From the NCBI RefSeq assembly GCF_003626645.1, contig NZ_RBAM01000025.1, forward strand, positions 1-54,517: a DNA stretch of 54,517 nucleotides. Reading direction: 5' to 3'. Numbering within the stretch: the first letter of the stretch is position 1; each line of letters opens with the position of its first letter. Shown here piece by piece: positions 8,947 through 16,966 of the stretch. The DNA is from Streptomyces klenkii (GTDB taxonomy: Bacteria; Actinomycetota; Actinomycetes; Streptomycetales; Streptomycetaceae). The notes beneath the pieces are model-generated. The model saw only the letters and a list, made by a program, of their open reading frames with translations, did no database searches and was not told where the DNA came from. A program made the position numbers and the translations under genes.

Positions 8947-9049
8947 GGCCGCAGGCTAGGGCCCGTAAAAGGTCAAAAGGGACGCGACAAGCCGCCCGTT
9001 CCGCCACATTGGTTAAGGCGAACCGTCAGGCCGTCCATGAAGAGGGGGC

Positions 9050-9457
9050 GTGGCGGATCCGAGGGGTGGGGACCACCAGGCGCAGGCACGCTACTTCGCA
9101 CCGCTCGCGGTGCTGGACGGTGAAGTCCTCACGGGGCGGCAGGAGGAGTTGGCGCAGGCGGTGCTCGAGGCCGTGCTTCTGGCGGGCCTGCGGCCGTACA
9201 ACGCCGAAGCGGCAGCGGACGGCGAGGAGACCGGCGTCGGCCTCACCCCGTCCCCGGGCAACAACTCTGCGCTCCGGGTGGTGTGGCAGCAGGACGCGGC
9301 CGCCACCGCGCACCTGCCCACCGACCTGTGCCACGCCCAGCAGGCCGCCATGCACCAGGCGCTGCGCACGATCCTGGCGGCTCACCGGTTCTGGATCGAA
9401 GACGGCCCCTTGGGCGAGGCCCCCCTTGTACTCGGCCGGACCCGCCCCGGCCCATGA
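9050..9457 (+). CDS. Hypothetical protein, 135 aa
   Basis: GTG start (MADPRGGDHQAQARYFAPLA). The frame has consistent C/G third positions, and aromatic and charged residues are spread as in a folded domain (LRPYNAEAA, SALRVVWQQDAAATAHLPTD, TILAAHRFWIEDG). A longer minus-strand frame covers the same bases but is Arg/Pro-rich and looks like a shadow. No family recognised; the ribosome site is weak (GGGGGC). The 170 bases after it hold no gene. Confidence 0.45.
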   Translation: MADPRGGDHQAQARYFAPLAVLDGEVLTGRQEELAQAVLEAVLLAGLRPYNAEAAADGEETGVGLTPSPGNNSALRVVWQQDAAATAHLPTDLCHAQQAAMHQALRTILAAHRFWIEDGPLGEAPLVLGRTRPGP

Positions 9458-9628
9458 TGCGAGGCAGAGCTGAGCCTTCCGGAGCCACATGCGCGCACAC
9501 GACACCGCCCTTAGCCGGAGGGTGCTTTCACTGCAGAGACGATCAGCAGGCCGAGGCGCTGATCTGTGGCGAGGACTCTGGAGGCAGCGGGAACCTCTTG
9601 CGCAGGGCCTCTCGGGTAGCGTCCCGGC

Positions 9629-10648
9629 ATGGATGTGGATGCTGGTCTTGCGTGGGAACGGTTGCGGGCGAGCCGGTCGGAGCCGCCTGGCAGGGCCGGC
9701 GCCGGGGCCCGGCGCAAGACCTTTGCCTCGGCGCTGGAGCAGGCCGAGCAGATGTTCCGCGCGGCCGCGGTAGTGGGCCCCTCCACGCGGCCGCTGCAGG
9801 TCTTCTACGGGCTGAGCCAGGCCGGCCGCGCCATCGCCGCGGCCGCGTGGCAGCTCAAGAGCGAGAACTGGCGGCTGGAGTCGCACGGCATCAAGGCCAC
9901 CGGCTTCCATAAGGCGTTCGCCGACATCGAGGTCCGAACCGACCCGCCCGGCTCCCAGGGCAGCTTCGTCCGGCTCAGCGAGCTCCTGCAGTCACCTGTC
10001 TGGGAGAAGACCCCGGTGCGCCTGGAGAGCCTGTGGGACACGCTCCCGGTGAACCTCAAACACCCCCTGACAGGCGGGAATCGGTTCACGCCCCTCTTCG
10101 CAGATCACGAAGGCATCTATGGGGAGGACCACCCACTGGTTTCTGTTCCGGTGTGCAACCTCCCGGCCCGCGTTCTCGACGCAGGCGACCGCCTGGCGCT
10201 GGACGACTACCTGTCCGCCTTCCCGAAGGCCGCCAGCTACGACAGCTACGCCCGCGCCTCGGCCGAACCGGACGCACTGCCGGACTTCACGCGTTACCGC
10301 AACGGGCGGGGCCAGCTGCAAATGCACTGGCGCATGCCTCATGGAGGAGCGGCCACGGCGGCTGAACGAACGGAGTACCTGCGGTCCATCACCCGCACCT
10401 ACCTGGGGAACACGTACTTCTTCCCCGTCATCGCACCGCTGTCGAGAGAGCTCCACCCGCTGATGGCATGGTGGGCGGTCCTCTACGTGCTCTCGATGCT
10501 CGCCCGCTACGAGCCCGCGACCTGGGCTGCGCACATCAGCATCGACGGCAGTCGTCACGCCGTCCCCATCGAAAGACTCCTCGAACGCGCCGTTGCCGAG
10601 CTCCCCACGGTCATCGCCGACACCCTCGACGACATCGCCGCCAGATGA
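9629..10648 (+). CDS. YaaC-like protein, 339 aa
   Basis: ATG start. The conserved features of the YaaC-like family are present: FYGLSQAGRAIAAAAW near residue 65, ESHGIKATGF near 85, and the C-terminal block ELHPLMAWWAVLYVLSMLAR followed by YEPATW and PIERLLERA. Family members occur widely as chromosomal or defence-island-associated proteins of unknown biochemical role. The protein is soluble, with no nuclease or ATPase motif visible. It stands alone on this strand. Confidence 0.7.
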   Translation: MDVDAGLAWERLRASRSEPPGRAGAGARRKTFASALEQAEQMFRAAAVVGPSTRPLQVFYGLSQAGRAIAAAAWQLKSENWRLESHGIKATGFHKAFADIEVRTDPPGSQGSFVRLSELLQSPVWEKTPVRLESLWDTLPVNLKHPLTGGNRFTPLFADHEGIYGEDHPLVSVPVCNLPARVLDAGDRLALDDYLSAFPKAASYDSYARASAEPDALPDFTRYRNGRGQLQMHWRMPHGGAATAAERTEYLRSITRTYLGNTYFFPVIAPLSRELHPLMAWWAVLYVLSMLARYEPATWAAHISIDGSRHAVPIERLLERAVAELPTVIADTLDDIAAR

Positions 10649-10649
10649 C

Positions 10650-10860
10650 GGAACCAGTAGGCAGGCCCTGCACCTCTCGAGACTGCTCACCACCGAGCAG
10701 CGCTGCGCACTGCGGGACGTCGTCGACAGCTAGGGCAACAAGGTCCCGGCGGGTGAGGCTGACGCCATGCCGCAGCCGTGACATTGCACTGACAGCGTTC
10801 TGAAACGCCTCGTCAAGGGTTCGGGGCGGTGTCAGTACCGTGACGTCGTTCGATCGGTGG
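10650..10860 (-). other. Possible gene fragment convergent with the YaaC-like gene
   Basis: One minus-strand frame reads LTPPRTLDEAFQNAVSAMSR, then LRHGVSLTRRDLVALAVDD and CAALLGGEQS, with balanced residue use unlike a shadow. No start or stop is well supported, so this may be a remnant. No family recognised. Confidence 0.25.
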
Positions 10861-10879
10861 GGGCGGGGGTGGGGCCCTA

Positions 10880-11243
10880 ACGACCGTAGAGCTGCTCCGG
10901 CCCCTCGGCGTGGCTGTTGTCCAGGCACTCGGAGCCGCCGGAGGCTCGGGTGGATCAACATCAGGTGGCCAGATGAGTAACGGCGCCGGGGGAGGAAGCA
11001 CCCGGTCCGGCGTTTACCGCTATGGGACAACGGGGTTCAGCTCCGGTCTGGAGTGTCACCTCGTTGAGCTCCGCCGTGGGCAATGCCGGCGGCAGGGGGT
11101 CTCCAGGCGGCACTGGCTGTGGCGGTGACCCGGCATTCACTGTCTACGGGCAGGGCGGTGCCGGTGGAAGGCTCGCAGGCAGGTGCGACGGAGCGGCCAG
11201 CGGGGACGGGGGCAACGGCGCCGTAGTGATTACCTGGCTGTGA
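10880..11243 (+). pseudogene. Glycine-rich protein, C-terminal remnant with frameshift
   Basis: Two overlapping frames share one story. The first reads GAAGGSGGSTSGGQMSNGAG; the second reads SSAVGNAGGRGSPGGTGCGG and ends GGNGAVVITWL followed by a stop at 11241-11243. The Gly-rich track and GAVVITW ending are typical of the C-termini of actinobacterial glycine-rich or phage-tail-like proteins. The switch of frame near 11020-11060 and the missing N-terminal part make it a broken copy. Confidence 0.5.
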
Positions 11244-11300
11244 CGAGCCCGTCGGCAGGACCGGCGTGATGGTCTCCGACACTTGATCCGGCTGAGCAAG

Positions 11301-11330
11301 TCGGGTCCGGGCCCTTCGGCCCGGACCCGA
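11301..11330 (+). terminator. Strong intrinsic terminator
   Basis: Thirteen-base perfect stem: TCGGGTCCGGGCC at 11301-11313 with GGCCCGGACCCGA at 11318-11330, loop CTTC. It lies between the glycine-rich remnant (plus strand) and the helicase-associated remnant (minus strand) and could serve both. Confidence 0.85.
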
Positions 11331-11359
11331 CGAAGCAGGACCGCCACCGGCCCCATCGC

Positions 11360-11488
11360 TCATGCTGCCCAGCCGAGTCCGAACGCGGCGAGTTGCGCGA
11401 GCTTGTCGTTCGTGAGCTTCCCGCGTCTCGTCTTACTGTTCGACAGGAATACACCCAGCTTCACCGCGTGTGCGATCTCTCGGTTTCG
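11360..11488 (-). pseudogene. Helicase-associated (HA) domain, last repeat only
   Basis: The minus strand encodes REIAHAVKLGVFLSNSKTRR, then GKLTNDKLAQLAAFGLGWAA and stop. This is the standard C-terminus of Streptomyces helicase-associated-domain proteins (LGVFLSN...LTxxxLxxLxxLGxxWA). The rest of the gene is cut off at about 11488-11500, exactly where the Mu-type transposon end begins, so the transposon probably interrupted it. Confidence 0.75.
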
Positions 11489-11561
11489 TGACAGTGGTGT
11501 GAGAGACAGCTGGCCTTGATGTGTTGTTGCTGGTCGGTGGGCGTTTCGGGGTGTGGGTTCA

Positions 11562-11637
11562 CTGTCTTGGGGGTGAGAGATCGGGCGGGATCGCTGTCCT
11601 GGGGGTTATCGCATGGGGGGGATGCTGTCTCAGATTC
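11562..11637 (+). repeat. Three direct repeats at the Mu-type transposon end
   Basis: CTGTCTTGGGGGT (11562), CTGTCCTGGGGGT (11594) and CTGTCTCAGATT (11625) recur every 31-32 bases just upstream of the transposase gene. Regularly spaced repeats at the ends of Mu/Tn5053/Tn7-type elements are the binding sites of the DDE transposase, which suggests this is the left end of that element. The flanking 11500-11660 bases are G/T-rich and contain no gene. Confidence 0.6.
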
Positions 11638-11659
11638 GTGAGTTCTGATCCACTGGCTG

Positions 11660-12475
11660 GTGCGTGGTTGGTGTGATCGATGGATGGATCCGGAAGAGCA
11701 TGACCCGTCCTCGGAGGGGTTGGTCGGCGGTTCGGACGCTGGTTTGCCGGCTGTGTCGGTCCGGGCGTTGCGGGGCCCTGCGGTGCGTCGGTTGCTGGCT
11801 TTGCGCAGGGAGGGGAAGCTCACCACTGGGCATGTGAGGTCGACGGCGGACGCGCTGGGTGTGCGGGAGCGGGCGGTGTGGCGGTGGCTGGCCGCCGCCG
11901 AACAGGACGCGGCCGCGGCGCCGGGAGAGCGTGCCCGGCACCACGGGAGGTTCACGGTCACCCCCGAGATCCGGGCTCTGCTCGGGCTGTGGAAGGGGAA
12001 CGTCGCCGCTGTCCACCGTGAGCTGACCGCTCGCGCGACCAGGGGTGAGGGGGAGCCGCCGCCGTCCGTCCCGACGTTGCATCGCGTGATCCGGCGTGAT
12101 CTGACGCCGGGGGAGCGGGCAGGGCTGGCCGGTGGTGAGCGTGAGGCCCGGAAGCACGATGTGTTTCTGGCCCGGCCGCGGGGGTGGCGGAACCAGGTGT
12201 GGGAGGCCGATCACGTCCAGGCCCCGGTCCTGGTCGATGTCGAGGGCAGCACGCGGCGTCCGTGGATCACGTGGTTCGTGGATTGCGCGTCGAACGCGGT
12301 CATGGGGGTGGCGGTCACGCCGGGCCATCCGTCGCGGGATGCGGTCCTGGCCGCGTTGCGCGCGGCGGTGGTACGCGAAGCCCCGTTCGGGCCGCAGGGC
12401 GGATTGCCGGAGAAGATCCGGGTGGATCGGGGCGAGGACTTCCTGTCGAAGACGGTGACCGCCGCGTGGCCGCCG
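11660..12475 (+). pseudogene. Mu/TniA-type DDE transposase, 3'-truncated
   Basis: Starts GTG at 11660 or ATG at 11684. Residues about 40-75 contain a HTH (LTTGHVRSTADALGVRERAV). The integrase-core DDE fold begins VWEADHVQAPVLVDVEGSTR (first Asp), continues WITWFVDCASNAVMGVAVTP and reaches PEKIRVDRGEDFLSKTVTAA (second Asp). The reading then runs into antisense serine-recombinase sequence at about 12475, before the catalytic Glu, so the protein lacks its third catalytic residue and whole C-terminus. It belongs with the repeats at 11.56-11.64 kb. Confidence 0.85.
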
Positions 12476-12612
12476 TGCTTGCCCTTGCGGGCCGCGGCGT
12501 CGAGCCCTTCGAGGGCCGACTCCCGGATGTTCTCCCGCTCGGTCTCCGCCATCGCGGCGAAGAAACGCGAAGAGCAGACGGCCGGGCCCGCTGGCGTCGT
12601 ACATCCCGGGCA
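12475..12612 (-). pseudogene. Serine recombinase (resolvase/invertase) fragment
   Basis: The minus strand reads YDASGPGRLLFAF, then after a one-base shift FFAAMAETERENIRESALEG and LDAAARKGKHGGHAA. This is the E-helix region just past the catalytic domain of Tn3/invertase-type recombinases (the RE..IRE..LEGL...RKG.HGGR block). It is fused directly to the truncated transposase on the other strand, so it marks a recombination junction. Confidence 0.75.
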
Positions 12613-12617
12613 GGGGT

Positions 12618-12957
12618 CCCGTCGCCGCCCTCAAGGGCTGGGCAGCGCGCCGCGACCGCCTCCCCCGAGCGCCGCGCCGACCTGTTGGCTGTCGCCTGGT
12701 GGTCGGGCACCCGCAACGTCGCCGAGCTCGCCCGGACCGCCGACATCACCGGCGACACCGTGTACGACGATCTGAGGTCCCGGGGCATCGAGCCCGAGGA
12801 CCGGACCGCCGCGACGGAGCGGCCCCGGCCGCGGTACGAGCCGTTGCAGGCCGAGGCCGTGCACGAACTCTCCGAGCCGGCTGCGCAGGCGCTGCTGCCC
12901 GCCCCCGCCCCCGCACAACTGGCGGAGGAGACTGTCCCGCTGGCCCGCGCCGCCTGA
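12618..12957 (+). pseudogene. Small HTH protein, frameshifted
   Basis: Frame one reads VAALKGWAARRDRLP. After a shift near 12660 the next frame continues ERRADLLAVAWWSGTRNVAE, LARTADITGDTVYDDLRSRG and runs to the stop at 12955-12957. The full sequence matches a common Streptomyces family of roughly 100-residue proteins that begin with RAWAARRDRL and contain a resolvase-like HTH (NVAELAR...DTVYDDLRS). The downstream gene starts three bases after its stop, so the pair was an operon. The start region was lost at the junction with the recombinase fragment. Confidence 0.55.
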
Positions 12958-12960
12958 CAG

Positions 12961-13398
12961 ATGAGCACTGCCTACGACCGGATGGCTGTCCTGCTCGGCG
13001 GGAACGAGAGCGGACGCCACGTCGAGATGGCCGAGGACCTGGCCGGCAAGCTGCGCGACGCACTGCGCCACGCTCACGCCCACTGGGCTTCGCTCCGGAG
13101 CACCGACCGGCTCGCCGCCCGTACCGCCGCGCGCGATCTCGACCTGCTCGACTCCCAGGCCGTGGCCGGCGGCGCCACCCTTCAGCTGTCGCTGCCGATC
13201 GGCCGCTCCATCACTGTCACGCTCGGCGAGGAAGACTTCCGCAGCCCGAAGGAAGGATGGCCCACCGTCCACAGCGACAGCGAGTTGCTGGACGCCACGA
13301 TCAGCGGCGCCGACCACGCCGCCATCAAGGACGCCCTCGACACCATCACTGAAGTCCTCACCGCGCGCCTGCGGGAGGACGCCTTCGAGACGGACTGA
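12961..13398 (+). CDS. Hypothetical protein, 145 aa
   Basis: ATG (MSTAYDRMAVLLGGNESGRH) three bases after the stop of the small HTH gene, implying co-transcription. Predicted soluble alpha/beta protein: a helical N-terminal half, then strands (ATLQLSLPIGRSITVTLGEE, DFRSPKEGWPTVHSDSE) and a C-terminal helix (AIKDALDTITEVLTARLRED). No motif recognised. Codon use is typical. Confidence 0.65.
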   Translation: MSTAYDRMAVLLGGNESGRHVEMAEDLAGKLRDALRHAHAHWASLRSTDRLAARTAARDLDLLDSQAVAGGATLQLSLPIGRSITVTLGEEDFRSPKEGWPTVHSDSELLDATISGADHAAIKDALDTITEVLTARLREDAFETD

Positions 13399-13412
13399 GA
13401 CCGAGTCACTCA

Positions 13413-13610
13413 GGGCTCAAGCGCCGCGAAGGCCTCGACGCCGCCCGCGCCCGAGGCCGCGTCGGCGGCCGTCCTCGCGCCCTGGCCTCCGAACAGATCG
13501 CCGACGCCCGCATCCTGCTCGGCGCCGGACAAACCCGAACCGCCGTCGCCGCCAAGCTGCGCGTCTCCCGATGGACACTCAGCCGCGCCCTCGACACCGC
13601 GTCCCGCTGA
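13413..13610 (+). pseudogene. Serine recombinase C-terminal HTH fragment
   Basis: Plus-strand frame LKRREGLDAARARGRVGGRP, then ALASEQIADARILLGAGQTR, TAVAAKLRVSRWTLSRALDT, stop at 13608-13610. This is the DNA-binding HTH tail of a resolvase/invertase (GRxGGRP...A..L..G.s...A..L.VSr.TL.RAL). It lies on the strand opposite to the recombinase piece at 12.5 kb, so the two come from different genes or from an inversion. Confidence 0.75.
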
Positions 13611-13686
13611 CGGCCGCCACCGGGTGCCGACGCTTGACCGCAGCGGACAGCCCCAGCCCCGTGCGCGGATCGCAGAAGAGGATGGT

Positions 13687-14568
13687 CTAGTGGTCGCCTC
13701 GGTGTCCGTCGCGGACCACCGCCAAGCCGCCGACCCGGGTCGTGATGCCCGCCGGCCCGCGTCGGGCCGAAGCAAGCACGCTGGCCGGTCGACCGAGGCT
13801 GTCACCCTGCTCCACCTCGATCGCGACCGTCTGCGCCCCTGTCGTGTCGAGCAGGTGGGCGGCCAGGCAGCCGGTGCTGTTGGCGTTGGCGACATCCTCG
13901 TCGACACCGATCGCCGGCGCGAACATCCGCGCCGCACCCGGCCGGTCGCCCACCGGCGGTACGTACACGAAACAGCCGAGGAGCCCGTACCGCCGGCACG
14001 CCGCTGTCAGCCTGCCGAGGTGTGGGCGGACTCGGAGCAGCGCCGACCGGTCGTGGACCGGTACCAGCATGCGTGGTGCGCCGGGCGCGGCGATCCGTGG
14101 CGCGTCGGCCGGATGCAGGTCGTCCGCGGTGAGCCCGAGCGCGGCGACGATCGCGGCGCGCTCGTCCGGTGCCGGGTGACGCAGCGCGACGAGGCCCTGG
14201 TCGAACCACACCTCGATGCCGGCGGGGCGGCGGATCGCGACGGTGTCGAATGTGCGCCCGCCGGTGTGCTGGCGGTCGTTCAGCTCGCCCAGCGCGGTGC
14301 GGGTCAACCGGACGGCCTGCGCGGCAACGGTGCCGTGGCCGCAGCCGGACAGTTCGGCGGTGGCGGTGAAGAACCGGACCGGCCGGCCACCGTCCGGCGT
14401 CCGCCCCGGGCCGAGGAACGCCGCGTGCGAGGTACCGGCCGCAGCAGCGACCGCACGCCGGTCCGCGTCCGTCGCCGCCGGGTCGTCGTCGGTGACGGCC
14501 GTGGGGCTGCCGCCCCGGCCGTCGCGCCGCACACACACATCAACCACCGTGACATCCGGCCAGGACAT
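13687..14568 (-). CDS. PhzF-family isomerase-like protein
   Basis: Residues 15-30 carry GGSPTAVTDDD, matching the GNP/GGSP active-site entry of PhzF. Residues 70-85 carry ELSGCGHGTVAA (the E-x-x-x-CGHxT block). Residues 225-240 have NANSTGCLAAHL, and the C-terminus QGDSLGRPASVL. At 293 residues it has the normal two-lobed diaminopimelate-epimerase-like length. The catalytic Glu is seemingly at position 15-20 less before the usual site, so substrate class is unknown. PhzF itself isomerises a phenazine precursor, but most members act elsewhere, and no phenazine genes are present here. Isolated gene, ATG at 14568. Confidence 0.8.
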   Translation of the reverse strand: MSWPDVTVVDVCVRRDGRGGSPTAVTDDDPAATDADRRAVAAAAGTSHAAFLGPGRTPDGGRPVRFFTATAELSGCGHGTVAAQAVRLTRTALGELNDRQHTGGRTFDTVAIRRPAGIEVWFDQGLVALRHPAPDERAAIVAALGLTADDLHPADAPRIAAPGAPRMLVPVHDRSALLRVRPHLGRLTAACRRYGLLGCFVYVPPVGDRPGAARMFAPAIGVDEDVANANSTGCLAAHLLDTTGAQTVAIEVEQGDSLGRPASVLASARRGPAGITTRVGGLAVVRDGHRGDH

Positions 14569-14718
14569 CGGCCCCCCCTTTGACGCTCAACGAACCGGCA
14601 ACCGCGAACGGCGTTCCGCCGATAGCCGGACCCGGCCGTAACGGCCGACCGAACGCATCCCGGAGCGTACCGTCCTGCCTCATCCAGGCGCGCCCCTGGG
14701 CTACTTCAACAACAGAAG

Positions 14719-14762
14719 AACCGCAGATCGAAACCCCTCGAAAGAGGTCTTGACCTGCGGTT
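14719..14762. other. Nested hairpin in the 14569-15115 gap
   Basis: AACCGCAG (14719-14726) pairs with CTGCGGTT (14755-14762), and an inner CCTC-GAAA-GAGG tetraloop hairpin lies at 14736-14747. It resembles a terminator or a small structured element. The rest of the 545-base gap holds no gene I can support; one minus-strand frame near 14.93-15.05 kb (VVDILDGLIPVRRIEEATRR) may be a remnant. Confidence 0.45.
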
Positions 14763-15115
14763 ATTCAAACTGTACGTCAGTACTCTGAGTAGCCCCGACG
14801 GGGCACACGGCAGATGAATGCAGGATGCGCCCCTGGTCATCGAAGCCTTGTGCTCGCTGGACCGATCTGTCGCGTGAGAAGCGGTTCGCGGTTGGCTTCG
14901 GGCGAGGGTGAGTTTCGTCGACGAGGTCAGCGAGACAGTCCAGCCGGCCCGGACGTCGCGTCGCTTCTTCGATCCGCCGGACAGGGATCAGGCCGTCGAG
15001 GATGTCGACGACGAACTGGGACGCAGGGCATGGTTTCGAACTCGTCTCGTGAGCCGTCGTTCAGCACCGTGTGCATATCAGGTGACGGATGCTCAGCGAT
15101 GGCTGGGCCCGCCGG

Positions 15116-15421
15116 TCAGCCGATGCCTTCGATGATGCGGAAGTCGCGCTCGACGCCGTCGGGGAGGGCCACCAGCGCCTTCTGGTATGCCTCGCTCTCG
15201 TATGCCGCGACGGCCTGTTCAAAGCTGTCGAACTCGATCAGAACGACGCGTTGCGTGATTCCGGCCTCGCGGGCGACGACTCGACCGCCACGGGAGGGGA
15301 TCCGGGACAGGGCGCGCCCGCCCCCAGCCTCGACAGCCGGACCGGCCAGCTTGTCGTAGGCAGTCAGCGCCTCAGGGTCGGAAATGGCGGGGTAGACACT
15401 GACCCAGTAGCCCTTAGCCAT
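15116..15421 (-). CDS. DUF1330 domain protein, 101 aa
   Basis: I start at the ATG at 15421, which has GGAGG six bases upstream; the nominal longer frame adds only nine codons. The sequence MAKGYWVSVYPAISDPEALT, AYDKLAGPAVEAGGGRALSR, then VLIEFDSFEQAVAAYESEAY and DFRIIEGIG is the complete DUF1330 ferredoxin-like dimeric alpha/beta barrel fold. Function unknown in the family. It is divergent from the LysR gene (188 bases between starts), so the LysR protein may control it. Confidence 0.9.
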   Translation of the reverse strand: MAKGYWVSVYPAISDPEALTAYDKLAGPAVEAGGGRALSRIPSRGGRVVAREAGITQRVVLIEFDSFEQAVAAYESEAYQKALVALPDGVERDFRIIEGIG

Positions 15422-15609
15422 GGAAACCTCCTGTGTTCGGCCGGACACGTCCGACTTCGAATTGACACTCAGATCGATCGATCCCGGCGACGGGTACCGC
15501 GGTCAGTTGAACCGTCGTATGCGCAGGTTAGGGCTTGATGTGCGGTCGGGGGAAAGACCGGTACGGGATAGGCTCAGAACGGATCGTTATCAATCGGCAG
15601 GGAGGGCAC

Positions 15610-16512
15610 GTGGCGCCGGATACGGTGAGCCTGCGGTACTTCCTAGTGCTGGCGCAGGAGTTGAACTTCACCCGCGCGGCCGCACGGATCGGTATCGCAC
15701 AGCCCGCACTCAGCGCCCGGATGCGCCGATTGGAGGCGGAACTCGGTACGGCCCTGCTGGTCCGCAACACGCGGAGCGTCGTATTGACCACGGCCGGTGC
15801 GGCTTTGGCGGAGTCCGCGCCGCCCGCGCTGGCGGCGCTGGACCGGGCATGGGACACCGCCCGGAGCGCGGCGGCCGGTGAACTGGGCACGCTGCGCATC
15901 GGATACAGCCTCAGCACGGGGGCCGAGACGGCACCGGCCCTGGTGGACAGGCTGATTCGCAGCAGTCCCGGACTCGAGGTCGGCGCGGTCCCGATGGCAA
16001 CACCGGAGATCTCCCCCGCGGTCGCCGACGGCCGCATCGATGCAGGGATCACCCGCGGTGAACAGCCGGGCCGTGGCGTGCGCCGGTTCCTGCTGCGGCG
16101 TGCGCGGATCGGCGTCCAATTGGCGCAGCACCATCCGCTGGCCGAACACCCGGAGATCGAGATCGCCGCCGCGGCCGCGTATCCGCTGCGACTCCCCGAC
16201 CGTGCGGCCAACCCCGTGATCCACGACCAGTTGGCCGCATTGTTCCGCGATACCCGGCCACACCCCCGATTCCACACGCCCACAGTCTCTTTCGACATGT
16301 CACAGCGCGACCTGCGCGACGGGGTCACCCTCGCCCCGGCCGGCGAGGCCGCCGTCACGGCATCACCGCCCGGCATCACCTGGCGACCGCTGCACGGCGC
16401 ACCCAGCCTGACGATCCACCTGGTCCTCCCACGCGAACAGTCGCCACTACACCGCCGCGTCCGTGCCGTCGCCAAAACCCTGGCGCACGAACTGCACTGG
16501 CTGCCGGACTGA
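15610..16512 (+). CDS. LysR-family transcriptional regulator
   Basis: I choose the GTG at 15610 (GGGAGGG upstream), 25 codons inside the longest frame, because it puts the winged-helix HTH at the N-terminus: TVSLRYFLVLAQELNFTRAA, ARIGIAQPALSARMRRLEAE, LGTALLVRNTRS. The effector-binding domain follows (LGTLRIGYSLSTGAETAPAL). About 300 residues, normal. It lies divergent to the DUF1330 gene, the usual arrangement for a LysR regulator and its target. Ligand unknown. Confidence 0.9.
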   Translation: MAPDTVSLRYFLVLAQELNFTRAAARIGIAQPALSARMRRLEAELGTALLVRNTRSVVLTTAGAALAESAPPALAALDRAWDTARSAAAGELGTLRIGYSLSTGAETAPALVDRLIRSSPGLEVGAVPMATPEISPAVADGRIDAGITRGEQPGRGVRRFLLRRARIGVQLAQHHPLAEHPEIEIAAAAAYPLRLPDRAANPVIHDQLAALFRDTRPHPRFHTPTVSFDMSQRDLRDGVTLAPAGEAAVTASPPGITWRPLHGAPSLTIHLVLPREQSPLHRRVRAVAKTLAHELHWLPD

Positions 16513-16629
16513 CGGGCAGCAGGTCATGCCAGGCGAACTTCCGCGGTGGCGAGGCCGAAGACCTTGCGGCACTCCCACGCCCCGCACTCCGCAGGTCGTC
16601 ATCACCTTCCCCACATGCGGCTGTATCTG

Positions 16630-16823
16630 CACCGCTGCACCGCGTACGGTGGTTCGAGATCACGGTCACGGGCGTGGATGCGGATACGCGTACGGTGGAC
16701 GGATCCGAGTCGTTGACCACCAGCAAGGTCGTGCTCCCCTTGACTGTCGAGCAGGCCGAGGCCTTCGGGTTGCCGGAGCCGCCGCGTTCGGCGAAGCCGC
16801 TGTGGTGGTCACCATTCGGGTAG
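16630..16823 (+). other. Possible C-terminal gene fragment
   Basis: In one plus frame the sequence reads HRVRWFEITVTGVDADTRTV, DGSESLTTSKVVLPLTVEQA, EAFGLPEPPRSAKPLWWSPF and stops at 16821-16823. The residue mix is protein-like and unlike the neighbouring shadows, but there is no start codon with a ribosome site. It may be the tail of a lost gene. Family not recognised. Confidence 0.3.
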
Positions 16824-16966
16824 CAGTGATCCGGGGAGCGGGGGCCGTAACGGCCGCGGTCCGGCGCAGGTCCCCGCACCCGGGCGATCACCTGTGCAGC
16901 GTGTGTCGGCGGGATGCGTGGTACCAGAGTGACTGCCTTGCCGCGTGGTACCGCGCGCCGCTCGGC

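Noticed and set aside
9026..9910. 294-residue minus-strand gene
   Set aside because: The frame is shadowed by two plus-strand genes and has Arg/Gly/Ala-rich composition with no domain pattern.
14814..15538. Plus-strand ORFs opposite the DUF1330 gene
   Set aside because: They are antisense shadows; the minus-strand DUF1330 gene has the family motifs and a clear ribosome site.
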